Assembly: GCF_012844455.2 (NCBI RefSeq)
Contig: NZ_JABBCQ020000021.1
Location: 1 to 64,000 of the forward strand
DNA: 64,000 nt
Origin: Comamonas suwonensis
GTDB lineage: Bacteria; Pseudomonadota; Gammaproteobacteria; Burkholderiales; Burkholderiaceae_C
Direction: 5' to 3'
Of the stretch, positions 10,053 through 18,636 are shown piece after piece. Below the pieces are notes generated by a model. The model did no database searches and was not told where the DNA came from. It was given only the letters and a program-made list of their open reading frames with translations. The position numbers and the translations under genes were made by a program. Position 1 is the stretch's first letter, and every line of letters starts with the position of its first letter.

Positions 10053-10145
10053 AAAAAGAGAGCTGCTAGCGCTTGCTTTGCATCAAATTCAAAATGATTT
10101 AATGCTTGAAGGCTTATGGAGTCAGCGCTAGCCGCTCCTCTTTTT
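10053..10145. repeat. Long imperfect inverted repeat between pmdE and pmdF
   Basis: The left arm AAAAAGAGAGCTGCTAGCGC (10053-10072) pairs imperfectly with the right arm ending CTCCTCTTTTT (10124-10145); the inner parts GCTAGCGCT and AGCGCTAGC are exact complements. It belongs to the AGCGCT/AGCTAT intergenic family seen elsewhere here. On the minus strand it ends in A/T-rich sequence and could act as an attenuator or an RNA-stabilising hairpin within the operon. Confidence 0.6.
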
Positions 10146-10150
10146 AAGAA

Positions 10151-11179
10151 TTACAGACCCTTGGCCTTCAGTGCCGAATCCAGACGCGTGAACACGCGGC
10201 GGGCATTGCCTTCGTACACGGCGTGCTTTTCGTCAGCCGTCAGGTTCTGCGTCGCTTCGATATAGCGCTTGGTGTCGTCGTAGTAATGACCCGTCTGCGG
10301 GTCGATACCGCGCACGGCGCCAATCATCTCGCTGGCGAACAGAATGTTCTTGGTCGGAATCACTTCAGTCAGCAAGTTGATACCGGGCTGGTGGTACACG
10401 CAGGTGTCGAAGTAGATGTTGTTGAGCAGGTGCTCTTCCAGCAGCGGCTTCTTCATCTCTTGCGCCAGACCGCGGAAACGGCCCCAGTGGTAAGGCACAG
10501 CGCCGCCGCCATGGGGAATCAGGAACTTCAGTGTGGGGAAGTCCTTGAAGATATCGCTGGTCAGGCACTGCATGAAGGCGGTGGTGTCCGCATTCAGATA
10601 GTGCGAGCCGGTGGTGTGGAAGCAGCTGTTGCAGCTGGTCGACACGTGAATCATCGCGGGGATGTCGTACTCCACCATCTTTTCGTAGATGGGGTACCAG
10701 CTCTTGTCGGACAGCGGGGGCGAAGTCCAGTGGCCACCCGAGGGGTCTGGGTTGAGGTTGATGCCGACGTTGCCGTACTGCTCCACGCACTTGACCAGCT
10801 CGGGGATGCAGGTCGCGGGGTCCACACCGGGCGACTGGGGCAGCATGGCTGCGGGGATGAAGTAGTCGGGGAACAGCTCGCTGACACGGAAGCACAGCTC
10901 GTTGCAGATGGCAGCCCAGGTGCTCGATGTCTGGAAGTCGCCGATGTGGTGAGCCATGAACGAAGCGCGGGGGCTGAAGATGGTCAGGTCCGAACCGCGT
11001 TCCTTCATCAGGCGCAGCTGGTTGGTCTCGATGGTCTCGCGGATTTCGTCGTCGCTGATCTTCAGAGAAGCCACCGAAGGGGCCTGGCTGGGGTCCTTGA
11101 GGCCGGCGATCTGCAGATCACGCCATGCGCCCAAGGCAGCAGGGGCTGTGGTGTAGTGACCGTGTACGTCAATGATCAT
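10151..11179 (-). CDS. pmdE: 4-oxalomesaconate hydratase
   Basis: 342 residues, amidohydrolase_2 superfamily, with the metal-binding HGH at residues 6-8 (IIDVHGHY), MIHVSTSCN, and FLIPHGGGAVPYHWGRFRG typical of LigJ/PmdE hydratases. It adds water to 4-oxalomesaconate to give 4-carboxy-4-hydroxy-2-oxoadipate, the substrate of PmdF. It lies between the transporter pmdK and pmdF. Start ATG at 11179. Confidence 0.95.
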   Translation of the reverse strand: MIIDVHGHYTTAPAALGAWRDLQIAGLKDPSQAPSVASLKISDDEIRETIETNQLRLMKERGSDLTIFSPRASFMAHHIGDFQTSSTWAAICNELCFRVSELFPDYFIPAAMLPQSPGVDPATCIPELVKCVEQYGNVGINLNPDPSGGHWTSPPLSDKSWYPIYEKMVEYDIPAMIHVSTSCNSCFHTTGSHYLNADTTAFMQCLTSDIFKDFPTLKFLIPHGGGAVPYHWGRFRGLAQEMKKPLLEEHLLNNIYFDTCVYHQPGINLLTEVIPTKNILFASEMIGAVRGIDPQTGHYYDDTKRYIEATQNLTADEKHAVYEGNARRVFTRLDSALKAKGL

Positions 11180-11234
11180 CTTTAAACTCCGTTAAAAATA
11201 ATGCGTCAATAAAACAAAAGGATTGAAACAGGAC

Positions 11235-12632
11235 TCAGTGGGCGCCGCCCAGACCCGCCATGGACTTGCTAGGCGCGCCGCCGGCATAACGGTTCTTGAC
11301 CAGCAAAGCCAAAGCCGCAATCACGCCGGGAATGGCCACGACCATGAAGACCTGTGGCAGCTCCAGATGGCGACGCGACAGCTCTGCCACCAGGAAAGAG
11401 CCCGCAATACCACCAAAGCGGCCAATACCCAGCATCCACGACACACCGCTGGCGCGGCACTCCGTAGGGTAGTACTCAGCAGCCAGCGCCTGCATGGACG
11501 ACTGTGCCGCATTCATCAGCAAACCGGCCACAAAGACCGAGGCCACCAGCATGCCCACACCACCACCCAGCACCTGGCCGATAAAGGCCACACCCAGGCT
11601 CGTCAAAAAGTAGCCTGCCGCAATGATCAGATTGGCATTCCAGCGGTCCATCAGCAAACCGACAAAAATCGCGCCCACACCGCCGAGCTGGAACAGCGCC
11701 GCAATCACGGCAGCCTGGCCAGCAGGCACGCCCGCTTCCTTGAACAGCACAGGCATCCAGTTGACCAGGCCATACACAATGACCAGGCCCATGAAGTACG
11801 TCACCCACAGCGACAGCGTACCCACCAGATACTTCTGCGAGAACACCAGACGCAGACCCTGAGGACCTTGCTGCACTTGGGCAGCGCGCTGGGCGTTATC
11901 GTCCAGCACAAAGCTCGTGGCGTTGCGAGTGCTGGCGGCAATGCGCACCATGATCTTGCGCACGCGATCGGCCGAGTAGTTCTTGAGCACCATGAAGCGC
12001 ACCGACTCGGGCAGCATCACCACCATGATGACGGCCAGAATCAAGGGCACCACACCGCCCACAATCAGCAGGCTGCGCCAGCCGAAATGCGGAATCATCC
12101 AGGCAGCGATAAAGCCACCCAGCGCCGAGCCAATGGGAAAGCCGCAAAACATGCAGTTGGTGATGAAGGAGCGCTTTTTATCAGGGCAGTACTCGTTCAT
12201 CAGCGTGATGGCGTTGGGCATGGCCGCGCCAAGTCCCAGACCGGTGATAAAGCGCCAGATGGTCAGACCCTGCAGGTCATGCACCAGGCCTGAGGTAATG
12301 GATGCGCCACCCATCACCACTGCCGCAATGATCAGCACCGTCTTGCGACCAATGCGGTCAGCCAGCGGGCCTGCGGACAGAGCGCCAAACGCCAGACCAA
12401 ACAAGGCCGCACTCAGCACCGGGCCCAGATGGGATTTATCAATGCTCCACTCATTGAGCAACGAGGGGGCAATAAAGCCGATGGCGGCGGTATCAAAGCC
12501 ATCGAGCAAAACGATCAGAAAGCACAGGGCGAAAATCACCCATTGATAGCCCGAAAACGGATTCTCGTTCAGCACAGTCTGTACGTTGACGACCTTGGGG
12601 TCAGTGTTCTGCTTGGTTGTTTGCGAAGTCAT
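11235..12632 (-). CDS. pmdK: MFS aromatic-acid transporter (AAHS family) of the pmd operon
   Basis: 465 residues with about 12 hydrophobic membrane segments. The family signature DGFDTAAIGFIAPSL in helix 1 and GPLADRIGRKTVL in the loop between helices 2 and 3 mark the aromatic acid:H+ symporters (PcaK/BenK type). In the inner membrane it should import protocatechuate or a related benzoate. It is 55 bases upstream of pmdE and corresponds to pmdK of the Comamonas sp. E6 operon. Confidence 0.9.
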   Translation of the reverse strand: MTSQTTKQNTDPKVVNVQTVLNENPFSGYQWVIFALCFLIVLLDGFDTAAIGFIAPSLLNEWSIDKSHLGPVLSAALFGLAFGALSAGPLADRIGRKTVLIIAAVVMGGASITSGLVHDLQGLTIWRFITGLGLGAAMPNAITLMNEYCPDKKRSFITNCMFCGFPIGSALGGFIAAWMIPHFGWRSLLIVGGVVPLILAVIMVVMLPESVRFMVLKNYSADRVRKIMVRIAASTRNATSFVLDDNAQRAAQVQQGPQGLRLVFSQKYLVGTLSLWVTYFMGLVIVYGLVNWMPVLFKEAGVPAGQAAVIAALFQLGGVGAIFVGLLMDRWNANLIIAAGYFLTSLGVAFIGQVLGGGVGMLVASVFVAGLLMNAAQSSMQALAAEYYPTECRASGVSWMLGIGRFGGIAGSFLVAELSRRHLELPQVFMVVAIPGVIAALALLVKNRYAGGAPSKSMAGLGGAH

Positions 12633-12811
12633 ATTGGTATCTCAGTTGCCTCTCTTTGTCGCCTCTATCTCCGGTCTCATTCCGGTCTCGCGGCTGGCGC
12701 CAAAGCCTTGCGGCTCCTGTACGTCTGTCACGAAAGGGCTATGGCTGCCCTTTTCCTGATTCAGGTCAGCATCCAGGTCTTGGCCTAGAGCTGCCTTGAT
12801 CATTTCTTTAA

Positions 12812-13504
12812 TTACGCTGGCTCCATCCCTTGGCGACGCTTGGCCGCTGCCGCTTCGGGCGAAGCCATGAAAGCCAGCAGACGCTGCACCGCCTCGGCAT
12901 TCGCCGATCCAGTCACCACGCCTGCGGAAAAAACCGTGTCAATCGCAATCGACGAAGGCAAAGAGCCCACGATCTGAATGCCTGCTACATGAATCAGCTC
13001 ACTCAGTTGCTGAAAACCCAGCGCCACTTCCCCCGAAGCGACCAGTGAGCCCACAGGCACACCTGGACGGGCCTGAACAATGCGGGGCTTGATGGCATCG
13101 GCAATGCCCCAGCGCTCAAACAATTTTTGCAGCGCAACGCCGCTAGGGCCGGTTGAATAACCAATGCTGGGGGCCGCCAGCACGGCGGCGCGCACAGCGT
13201 CTTCCGTGCTGATATCGGGCTGCTGCGCTGCGGCAGGCACGGCCACGGCAGTGCTGGAGAGCATTAGATCCACTTTGCTACCGGGCAGCACACGGCAAGC
13301 CGCCTGCAACTTGTCGATAGCACCTGAGGCCAGAAACACCACGTCAAAAGCTTCATCACCGTTTTGCACGCGCTGCGCGGCATCGACACCACCCACAGAC
13401 TCGATCTGAACCGGCTCGCCGCCCTGCGCCTGCCATGCTGCCGACAGATCTGACAGAACCTGGCGTGTTGCCATGGACGAAATGCCGTTGAGAGCTGCGC
13501 TCAT
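12812..13504 (-). CDS. ModA-like periplasmic-binding-fold protein without signal peptide, first gene of the pmd operon
   Basis: 230 residues from the ATG at 13504, which has GGAGA about 9 bases upstream; the longer open frame upstream has no such site. The sequence is like molybdate/extracellular solute-binding proteins (FDVVFLASGAIDKL, IGYSTGPSGVALQKLFERWG, GEVALGFQQLSELI). No signal peptide is visible, so it may be cytoplasmic and act as a ligand sensor or carrier, not as an ABC-transport receptor; no permease or ATPase is near. It is 180 bases upstream of pmdK, where Comamonas sp. E6 carries pmdU (oxalomesaconate tautomerase), which it does not resemble. Confidence 0.8.
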   Translation of the reverse strand: MSAALNGISSMATRQVLSDLSAAWQAQGGEPVQIESVGGVDAAQRVQNGDEAFDVVFLASGAIDKLQAACRVLPGSKVDLMLSSTAVAVPAAAQQPDISTEDAVRAAVLAAPSIGYSTGPSGVALQKLFERWGIADAIKPRIVQARPGVPVGSLVASGEVALGFQQLSELIHVAGIQIVGSLPSSIAIDTVFSAGVVTGSANAEAVQRLLAFMASPEAAAAKRRQGMEPA

Positions 13505-13879
13505 GCCTGATGTCTCCTGGGGTGTCTTGCATGGTTGCCCTGCGAGCGCTCGGCACGACTTGTGCGTTATCGAGGCCAGTCTCGCTGCGTGCGTCTCGCG
13601 CCCCCTTGTCACGGGGAGATCGCCTGCATCTGCGGCAGCAACCATCCAGTCAAAATGAATGAGACTATTGTCGGCAAGCTTTCCCTCCCCCACCAGCCAG
13701 ACACCCCGCTAGCAGCTATGCCTAAACAACATAGCAAAGCACTCGCTTATTCTGGAAACAAATACCAAAAAAAATGCCAAAAACCCTATAAACAAAAAAG
13801 GCTTGATGCTATTTTTTTTATAGCATTAAACCTTAACAGATGTGCATAAGCAACAGATAAATTAGTGGTTAACCCCTAA
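13505..13879. promoter_or_regulatory. Leader/promoter region of the pmd operon
   Basis: About 375 bases without a supported gene. It should hold the promoter for the minus-strand operon and the 3' end region of the convergent-side gene at 13880. The part 13740-13860 is strongly A/T-rich and contains a short inverted repeat ATGCTAT (13806-13812) and ATAGCAT (13820-13826) around a T-run. I cannot assign -35/-10 boxes with confidence and see no recognised operator; no pathway regulator is encoded nearby. Confidence 0.4.
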
Positions 13880-14413
13880 TCAATCATCGTGGCGTCCGTG
13901 GCCCCGCCCGTGACCACGTCCTCGGTCGTCGTGATCATGCCGGTCCCAGTCGCGCCGGTCATGGCGATCATCCCGGCCGTGGCGGCGCTCATCTCGTCGC
14001 TCGTCACGGTGCCAGCGACGCTCATCCCGGCGGTGATCATTCCAGTCCCTGTCATGGTGATGATGAGGAGGCTCGGCACGCCAGCGAGGGGGCGCGCTCC
14101 GCAGGAAGTACACAGGCCGACCACAGGCCTGGTACTGATAACAATAACGACGCCAGTTACGCGAGTGATCGGGCGGCACCCACATATACATGGGCTGCGC
14201 CTGCGGCATCACCGCACCCTGGCTGCCCCACATGGGCTGCGCATACACAAGCGGCGGCGGTGCGGCATTGCCAATATTGACCTGCCCGTAAACACCGGGT
14301 GCCAACTGCCCGGAAATAGTGCTGCTGATATAGGCCTGAGCCTGAACAGCGCCGGCCGCGCAAACCATCGCCAGAGCCGCTAGTCCGCGGGTGAGTGAAG
14401 TGCGATTCAACAT
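13880..14413 (-). CDS. Secreted histidine/arginine-rich protein
   Basis: 177 residues from the ATG at 14413, chosen because GGGAGA lies 6 bases upstream and a signal peptide follows directly (hydrophobic ALAALAMVCAAGAVQA, cleavage near residue 26). The middle has YGQVNIGN, MYMWVPPDHSRNW and RYCYQYQACGRPVYFL, with a likely disulphide. The last 60 residues are almost only His, Arg, Asp and Gly. The tail may bind metal ions such as nickel or copper in the periplasm, or be a disordered polyampholyte. I know no precise function; similar proteins are common in Burkholderiales. Confidence 0.65.
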   Translation of the reverse strand: MLNRTSLTRGLAALAMVCAAGAVQAQAYISSTISGQLAPGVYGQVNIGNAAPPPLVYAQPMWGSQGAVMPQAQPMYMWVPPDHSRNWRRYCYQYQACGRPVYFLRSAPPRWRAEPPHHHHDRDWNDHRRDERRWHRDERRDERRHGRDDRHDRRDWDRHDHDDRGRGHGRGHGRHDD

Positions 14414-14769
14414 GTGTCTCCCAACGTTATACAGATCGCCAGAGCGAAGCTTTATCGCGCTTGAACTCTGAAATGCCTCCAAGCTCAACGCATGAATGCC
14501 CTATTTGGCCGACATGTGCAAGATTTTAAAATTACTAAGGAGTCAATCCAGTGGCGCTCGATTAAATCAGAGCCATGCGCCTTGCAATGACCGGGTGGCG
14601 TGTTGCATGATCGCTCGCCTCAAAACCCAACTCATTTTTCGGGGCAGATAATAGAGGCCTGCCGTGCGCGCCTCAGGATCGTGTCTGGCCCAGACCTTCA
14701 CTCTCCAGTCGTACTGCCACTTATCTAAAACCTAACACTATCGTTGCTGCAAGTCGAATTTTTACTGAC
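14414..14769. other. Intergenic region between the His/Arg-rich protein and selD
   Basis: About 356 bases between divergently transcribed genes; it should contain promoters for both. I see no additional gene, repeat or clear operator. Confidence 0.35.
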
Positions 14770-15846
14770 ATGAACGCCACTACCCCTCAAAGCACTATCA
14801 CGCTCGCATCGCCCCGCCTGACCTCTCTTTCCCATGGCGGCGGCTGCGGCTGCAAGATTGCGCCAGGTGTACTGTCTGAGTTGCTGGCCAAGAGCAATCT
14901 GCCCAAGCAGTTCTTTCCTGATCTGCTGGTTGGCACCGAAACCGCTGACGATGCTGCCGTCTACAAGATCAATGACGAGCAGGCCATTGTGGCGACGACG
15001 GACTTTTTCATGCCCATCGTTGATGACCCGTATGACTTTGGCCGCATCGCAGCGACCAATGCTCTGTCTGATATTTACGCCATGGGCGGCACGCCTCTGA
15101 TGGCACTGGCCATCGTGGGTATGCCTATCAATGTGCTTCCCCACGATGTGATTGCCAAGATTCTGGAGGGCGGAGAGTCCGTCTGCCGCGATGCCGGTAT
15201 TCCGCTGGCAGGCGGCCACTCGATTGACTCGGTCGAACCTATCTACGGCTTGGTGGGCATTGGCATCGTCAACCCCAAGCAAATGAAGCGCAACGCCGAT
15301 GCCAGGGCAGATGATGTGCTGATTCTGGGCAAACCTCTTGGCGTGGGCATTCTCTCTGCGGCACTTAAGAAAAATCTGCTGGACGATGCGGGCTATCGCG
15401 CCATGGTCGATGCCACCACCAAGCTCAACCGCCCTGGCGCTGAGCTCGCCAAACTGGAAGGCGTGCACGCGCTGACCGATGTGACTGGTTTTGGCCTTCT
15501 GGGCCACGGGCTGGAGCTGGCGCGCGGCGCCCAGCTCAGCGCGCGCATTGATAGCAGCAAGCTACCCGTCTTGCCCGGCGTGCAGGCTTTTGCCGACCAA
15601 GGCGTTATCACCGGGGCATCGGGCCGCAACTGGGCCTCTTATGGTGAGAATATTCAGCTGGCCTCTTCCGTCAGTAGCGCCCAGAAAGCACTGCTGACCG
15701 ACCCTCAAACTTCAGGCGGCCTGCTGGTTTCCTGCTCCTCCGACGCCGTGGAGCAAGTGCTGAAAGTCTTTGCTGACAGCGGCTTTGCTGACGCCGCAGT
15801 GATCGGCTACATGGAAGCTGGAGAAGCTAAAGTCTTTATAGATTAA
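14770..15846 (+). CDS. selD: Selenide, water dikinase (selenophosphate synthetase)
   Basis: 358 residues. The catalytic motif HGGGCGCKIAP places Cys26 and Lys29 at the positions of Cys17 and Lys20 of E. coli SelD; cysteine, not selenocysteine, is used. TADDAAVYK and TTDFFMPIVDDPYDFGRIAATNALSDIYAMGG metal/ATP-binding segments follow (only fragments cited), and LTDPQTSGGLLVSC near the C-terminus is typical. It makes monoselenophosphate from selenide and ATP. The partner MnmH, which uses it for 2-selenouridine in tRNA, is encoded at 35352-36407. A terminator follows at once. Confidence 0.96.
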   Translation: MNATTPQSTITLASPRLTSLSHGGGCGCKIAPGVLSELLAKSNLPKQFFPDLLVGTETADDAAVYKINDEQAIVATTDFFMPIVDDPYDFGRIAATNALSDIYAMGGTPLMALAIVGMPINVLPHDVIAKILEGGESVCRDAGIPLAGGHSIDSVEPIYGLVGIGIVNPKQMKRNADARADDVLILGKPLGVGILSAALKKNLLDDAGYRAMVDATTKLNRPGAELAKLEGVHALTDVTGFGLLGHGLELARGAQLSARIDSSKLPVLPGVQAFADQGVITGASGRNWASYGENIQLASSVSSAQKALLTDPQTSGGLLVSCSSDAVEQVLKVFADSGFADAAVIGYMEAGEAKVFID

Positions 15847-15866
15847 TCGCATCCAGCTATAAAAAC

Positions 15867-15888
15867 GGGAGCATCAGCTCCCTTTTTT
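15867..15888 (+). terminator. Rho-independent terminator of selD
   Basis: Stem GGGAGC (15867-15872), loop ATCA, stem GCTCCC (15877-15882), then six T; 20 bases after the selD stop. Confidence 0.85.
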
Positions 15889-15903
15889 ACGATCACACAA
15901 TGC

Positions 15904-15931
15904 AAAACGCCCGGCGCAGACCGGGCGTTTT
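15904..15931. terminator. Bidirectional terminator between selD and the Lrp-family gene
   Basis: AAAACGCCCGG (15904-15914) and CCGGGCGTTTT (15921-15931) form an 11-base stem with a 6-base loop. It ends in T on either strand, so it can serve the convergent Lrp gene, whose stop is 30 bases away. Confidence 0.8.
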
Positions 15932-15961
15932 TGCCTTTGCAGACAGCCAAATTCACTGAAT

Positions 15962-16453
15962 TCAGGAAGCAGGCGTCTCGCCCACCACTTCAGCCGTGGT
16001 GCGGCGATCAATCTTGCGGCTCAGCACCACCGAGGTGTAGGTTTGCTGAATGCCATCAATCAGGCCGATACGATCGAGCAGCGCATCCAGCTTCTCATTG
16101 CTCTCGCAGCGCACAAACACCATGTAGTCGTACTGGCCGCTGACGGCAGATACTTCTTCCACCTCGGTAAAACGGTTGAGCGCTTGCATGACCGAAGTCG
16201 CCGTCTTGGGAAGCACACGAATACCGCAATAGGCACGCACCGCTGACTGCTCCATGCGCGAGCCCAAGCGAACGCCATAACCGGCAATCACACCTTCCTG
16301 CTCCAGCTTGGCAATTCGCGCGACCACAGTCGTGCGTGCCAGATTCATCTGACGGGCCAAATGTGCAGTAGATGCACGCGCATTGGTCTGCAGCAAACGC
16401 AGCAGCTGGCGATCCGTTTCATCCAGTCGATATTCCATACCTTGCCTATCCAA
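15962..16453 (-). CDS. Lrp/AsnC-family transcriptional regulator
   Basis: 163 residues. The N-terminal winged helix-turn-helix spans about residues 10-65 (LDETDRQLLRLLQTNARAS, LARTTVVARIAKLEQEGVI), and the C-terminal RAM ligand-binding domain follows (VSAVSGQYDYMVFVRCES). Such proteins sense amino acids and control their metabolism or export. An internal ATG at residue 6 (MEYRLDE) is an alternative start. The target is not evident; it faces selD convergently. Confidence 0.9.
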   Translation of the reverse strand: MDRQGMEYRLDETDRQLLRLLQTNARASTAHLARQMNLARTTVVARIAKLEQEGVIAGYGVRLGSRMEQSAVRAYCGIRVLPKTATSVMQALNRFTEVEEVSAVSGQYDYMVFVRCESNEKLDALLDRIGLIDGIQQTYTSVVLSRKIDRRTTAEVVGETPAS

Positions 16454-16854
16454 ATCTTGTCATGCCCTGCATGCTGCCCTCTCGCGGGGCCTCTGCAACG
16501 CCTTCAATGCAGGGAGGTCGCCGAAAATTCCGGCAAAACCAGCGCCTTGCACAATAACCGACCTAGCCCTATCGCGCCATAAACCATTGCTGACGAAACG
16601 ACCAAAGACTCCGTAATTCTGGCCAAGTCAAGCCAGCAAGCCGATAGACGCAAAAGAGCGGCTCCGATTCTCGGAATCACTCACACGGATGTTGAGCCAC
16701 CAGGCATGCTGTCGCATGTGACTCAAATTTCTGCAAAAAGGGGAAGAGGCTCAGTTTCAGCAAACATGGCTCACTCATTTCACCCCTGATTGAGTCAGCA
16801 AAAACGCAAAAATAGAAAAGCCCTGATCATTTTCATGATCAGGGCTTTAAATCG
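16454..16854. other. Intergenic region between the Lrp-family gene and tRNA-Gln
   Basis: About 400 bases. Apart from the tRNA terminator hairpin at its right end I see no gene or repeat; it probably contains the promoter of the Lrp-family gene. Confidence 0.35.
16811..16849 (-). terminator. Terminator of tRNA-Gln
   Basis: Perfect 13-base stem AAAGCCCTGATCA (16818-16830) and TGATCAGGGCTTT (16837-16849). On the minus strand the stem runs into a T-rich tail, directly after the tRNA 3' end. Confidence 0.8.
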
Positions 16855-16931
16855 TGGCAGGGGAAGAAGGACTCGAACCTTCGCATGCTGGAATCAAAAT
16901 CCAGTGCCTTAACCAACTTGGCGACTCCCCT
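16855..16931 (-). tRNA. tRNA-Gln (anticodon TTG)
   Basis: Read on the minus strand, 77 bases fold as a cloverleaf: acceptor AGGGGAG with TTCCCCT, anticodon stem CTGGA/TCCAG around loop TTTTGAT giving anticodon TTG (Gln, CAA/CAG), T-loop GGTTCGAGTCC, and an encoded 3' CCA after discriminator G. A terminator hairpin follows. Confidence 0.96.
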
Positions 16932-17024
16932 ACGATGGATCGAATTGTACAACGACTTTTTATACCCAATTTCGAAGTTGGCTAAAAATGTGCATTTGCA
17001 CAAAGCAGCTCTGGGTTCCGTCGT

Positions 17025-17346
17025 TTACTCGACCACCACGGCGGTCCCGCTGGCAGACACCATCAACATGCCATTGCCCTGCCCCAGCACTTCGAAGTCC
17101 AAGTCCACACCCACCACGGCATTGGCCCCCGGCTTCTGCGGCGCGCTGCTCCAGCTCCTTGAGTGCTATTTCGCGTGCCTTTTGCAACTCTCGCTCATAG
17201 GTTCCCGAACGGCCGCCGACGATGTCGCGAATGCCCGCAAAGAAGTCTTTGAGCACATTGGCACCCAGAATCGCCTCACCTGCTACCACGCCGCAGTAGC
17301 GGATGATGCGCTTGCCTTCGATGTTGGGAGTGGTTGTCACAATCAT
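17025..17346 (-). pseudogene. YbjQ-family (UPF0145) protein, frameshifted
   Basis: The first part ([54 protein letters not shown]) is a typical YbjQ protein. After about residue 72 the reading frame departs from the family. Deleting one base in the run of five C at 17126-17130 (G on the coding strand) restores the expected end [18 protein letters not shown] and [10 protein letters not shown] with a stop at 17025, giving about 106 residues, the normal family length. As written the frame continues to 16960 with non-family sequence. Either a recent single-base insertion or a sequencing error. YbjQ proteins are small pentameric cytoplasmic proteins of uncertain role, proposed to bind metal. Confidence 0.85.
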
Positions 17347-17468
17347 GGCAGTCCTCTGAGTTCAACAAACGGCCATGGTAGGCCAAGTGCGCGGGTAATT
17401 TTCGCAAGAAAACAGGCGTTAGCGCTTGTGAATCGTGCGCTTGCAGCTATTAATACCGCAGCATCCGA

Positions 17469-18386
17469 TTATTGCGGCGGGCACAGCAAGGGCTGCATGC
17501 CCTGTACGGCATCGCGCAGAAAGCTCCAGGTGGTTGAGATACGCGGAATCTGGCGAGACTCAACGGGCATGCTCATCCAGAAGGTCCGGGTAAAGCAGGC
17601 CTGCTCGGGCAACACTCGACTCAAGATAGGATCTTTGTCTGCCACAAAAGCCGGCAGCACGGCCAGACCTGCACCAGCGCGCACGGCTTCGTACTGCGCG
17701 GTGATGCTGGTGCTGCGCAACGCAAAGCGCTCGGGTCGATGTAAGGTGTCCAGCAACTGCAGCTCCCGCGTGAACAGCAGGTCGTCCACATAGTGCACAA
17801 AGCTGTGCTGGCGCAGGTCTTCTGTGCGTGCCACCAGCGGCTTGCGCGCCAGGTATTCGCGCTGACCATAGAGGTAGAGCCGGTAGTCCGTGAGTTTGGT
17901 GACGATGACCGGGCCGCGCTTGGGCCGCTCCAGCGAGATGACGATATCGGCTTCGCGGCTGGACAGGTGCAGCATGCGCGGCAGCGCCAGCAAATCCACG
18001 CTGAGCAGTGGATAGCGCAGCGTGAGCTTGGCCAGTTCAGACGCCAGCATCTGCGTGCCAAAACCTTCGGTCGCGCCCACGCGCACCAATCCGGCCGGGC
18101 CTTCGTTGGTCGCCGCCTGCGCCAGCGGCCCGTGCTCCAGCCCATCCACAGCGCTTTGCATGGCGTTGCTCACGGCCAGCAACTGGCGCCCGGCCTCAGT
18201 CAGCCGCCACTGGCCGGACTCCCGCGCAAACAGCACGGCGCCCAACTGCTTTTCCAGCGCCTGAATGCGCCGCGAAACCGTGGTGTGCTCCACCCCCATG
18301 CGCCGTGCGGCCGCCGCCATGTTGCCGCTGCGGGCCAGTTCTCCAAAAAAACGCAGATGATCCCAGTCCACGAAATCGCCTTTCAT
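17469..18386 (-). CDS. LysR-family transcriptional regulator
   Basis: 304 residues from the ATG at 18386 (MKGDFVDWDHLRFFGELARS); the open frame extends 33 bases further but lacks family sequence. The N-terminal helix-turn-helix is at about residues 8-65 (AAARRMGVEHTTVSRRIQALEKQLGAVLF), followed by the co-inducer domain with LVRVGATEGFGTQML. No obvious divergent metabolic partner: the upstream plus-strand gene is a small secreted protein. Target and ligand unknown. Confidence 0.88.
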   Translation of the reverse strand: MKGDFVDWDHLRFFGELARSGNMAAAARRMGVEHTTVSRRIQALEKQLGAVLFARESGQWRLTEAGRQLLAVSNAMQSAVDGLEHGPLAQAATNEGPAGLVRVGATEGFGTQMLASELAKLTLRYPLLSVDLLALPRMLHLSSREADIVISLERPKRGPVIVTKLTDYRLYLYGQREYLARKPLVARTEDLRQHSFVHYVDDLLFTRELQLLDTLHRPERFALRSTSITAQYEAVRAGAGLAVLPAFVADKDPILSRVLPEQACFTRTFWMSMPVESRQIPRISTTWSFLRDAVQGMQPLLCPPQ

Positions 18387-18636
18387 GTTTTTGCACCCAA
18401 TAGCTCTCAAGCCAATCACTGACAGGCATCAATAGCTATCACTTTTGAGAGTGCAATGCGGCATTTTAAAGAGACAACACAAAGTTACACTGATGGAGGC
18501 AGCGCGCCTTGCCCGATTGCAATCGGGCTTATCTTCGCGCCTGCTTCGGGCCATGCATTCTCCCAATGCGGGAGCGCACCGCATGGCTGCATGTGCCACG
18601 CACAGCTTTTTTGACTGCGACTTCAATCACAACAAG

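Noticed and set aside
12812..13693. Longer version of the ModA-like protein starting at 13693
   Set aside because: The extra 63 residues have no family similarity or signal peptide, and the ribosome-binding site is at the 13504 start.
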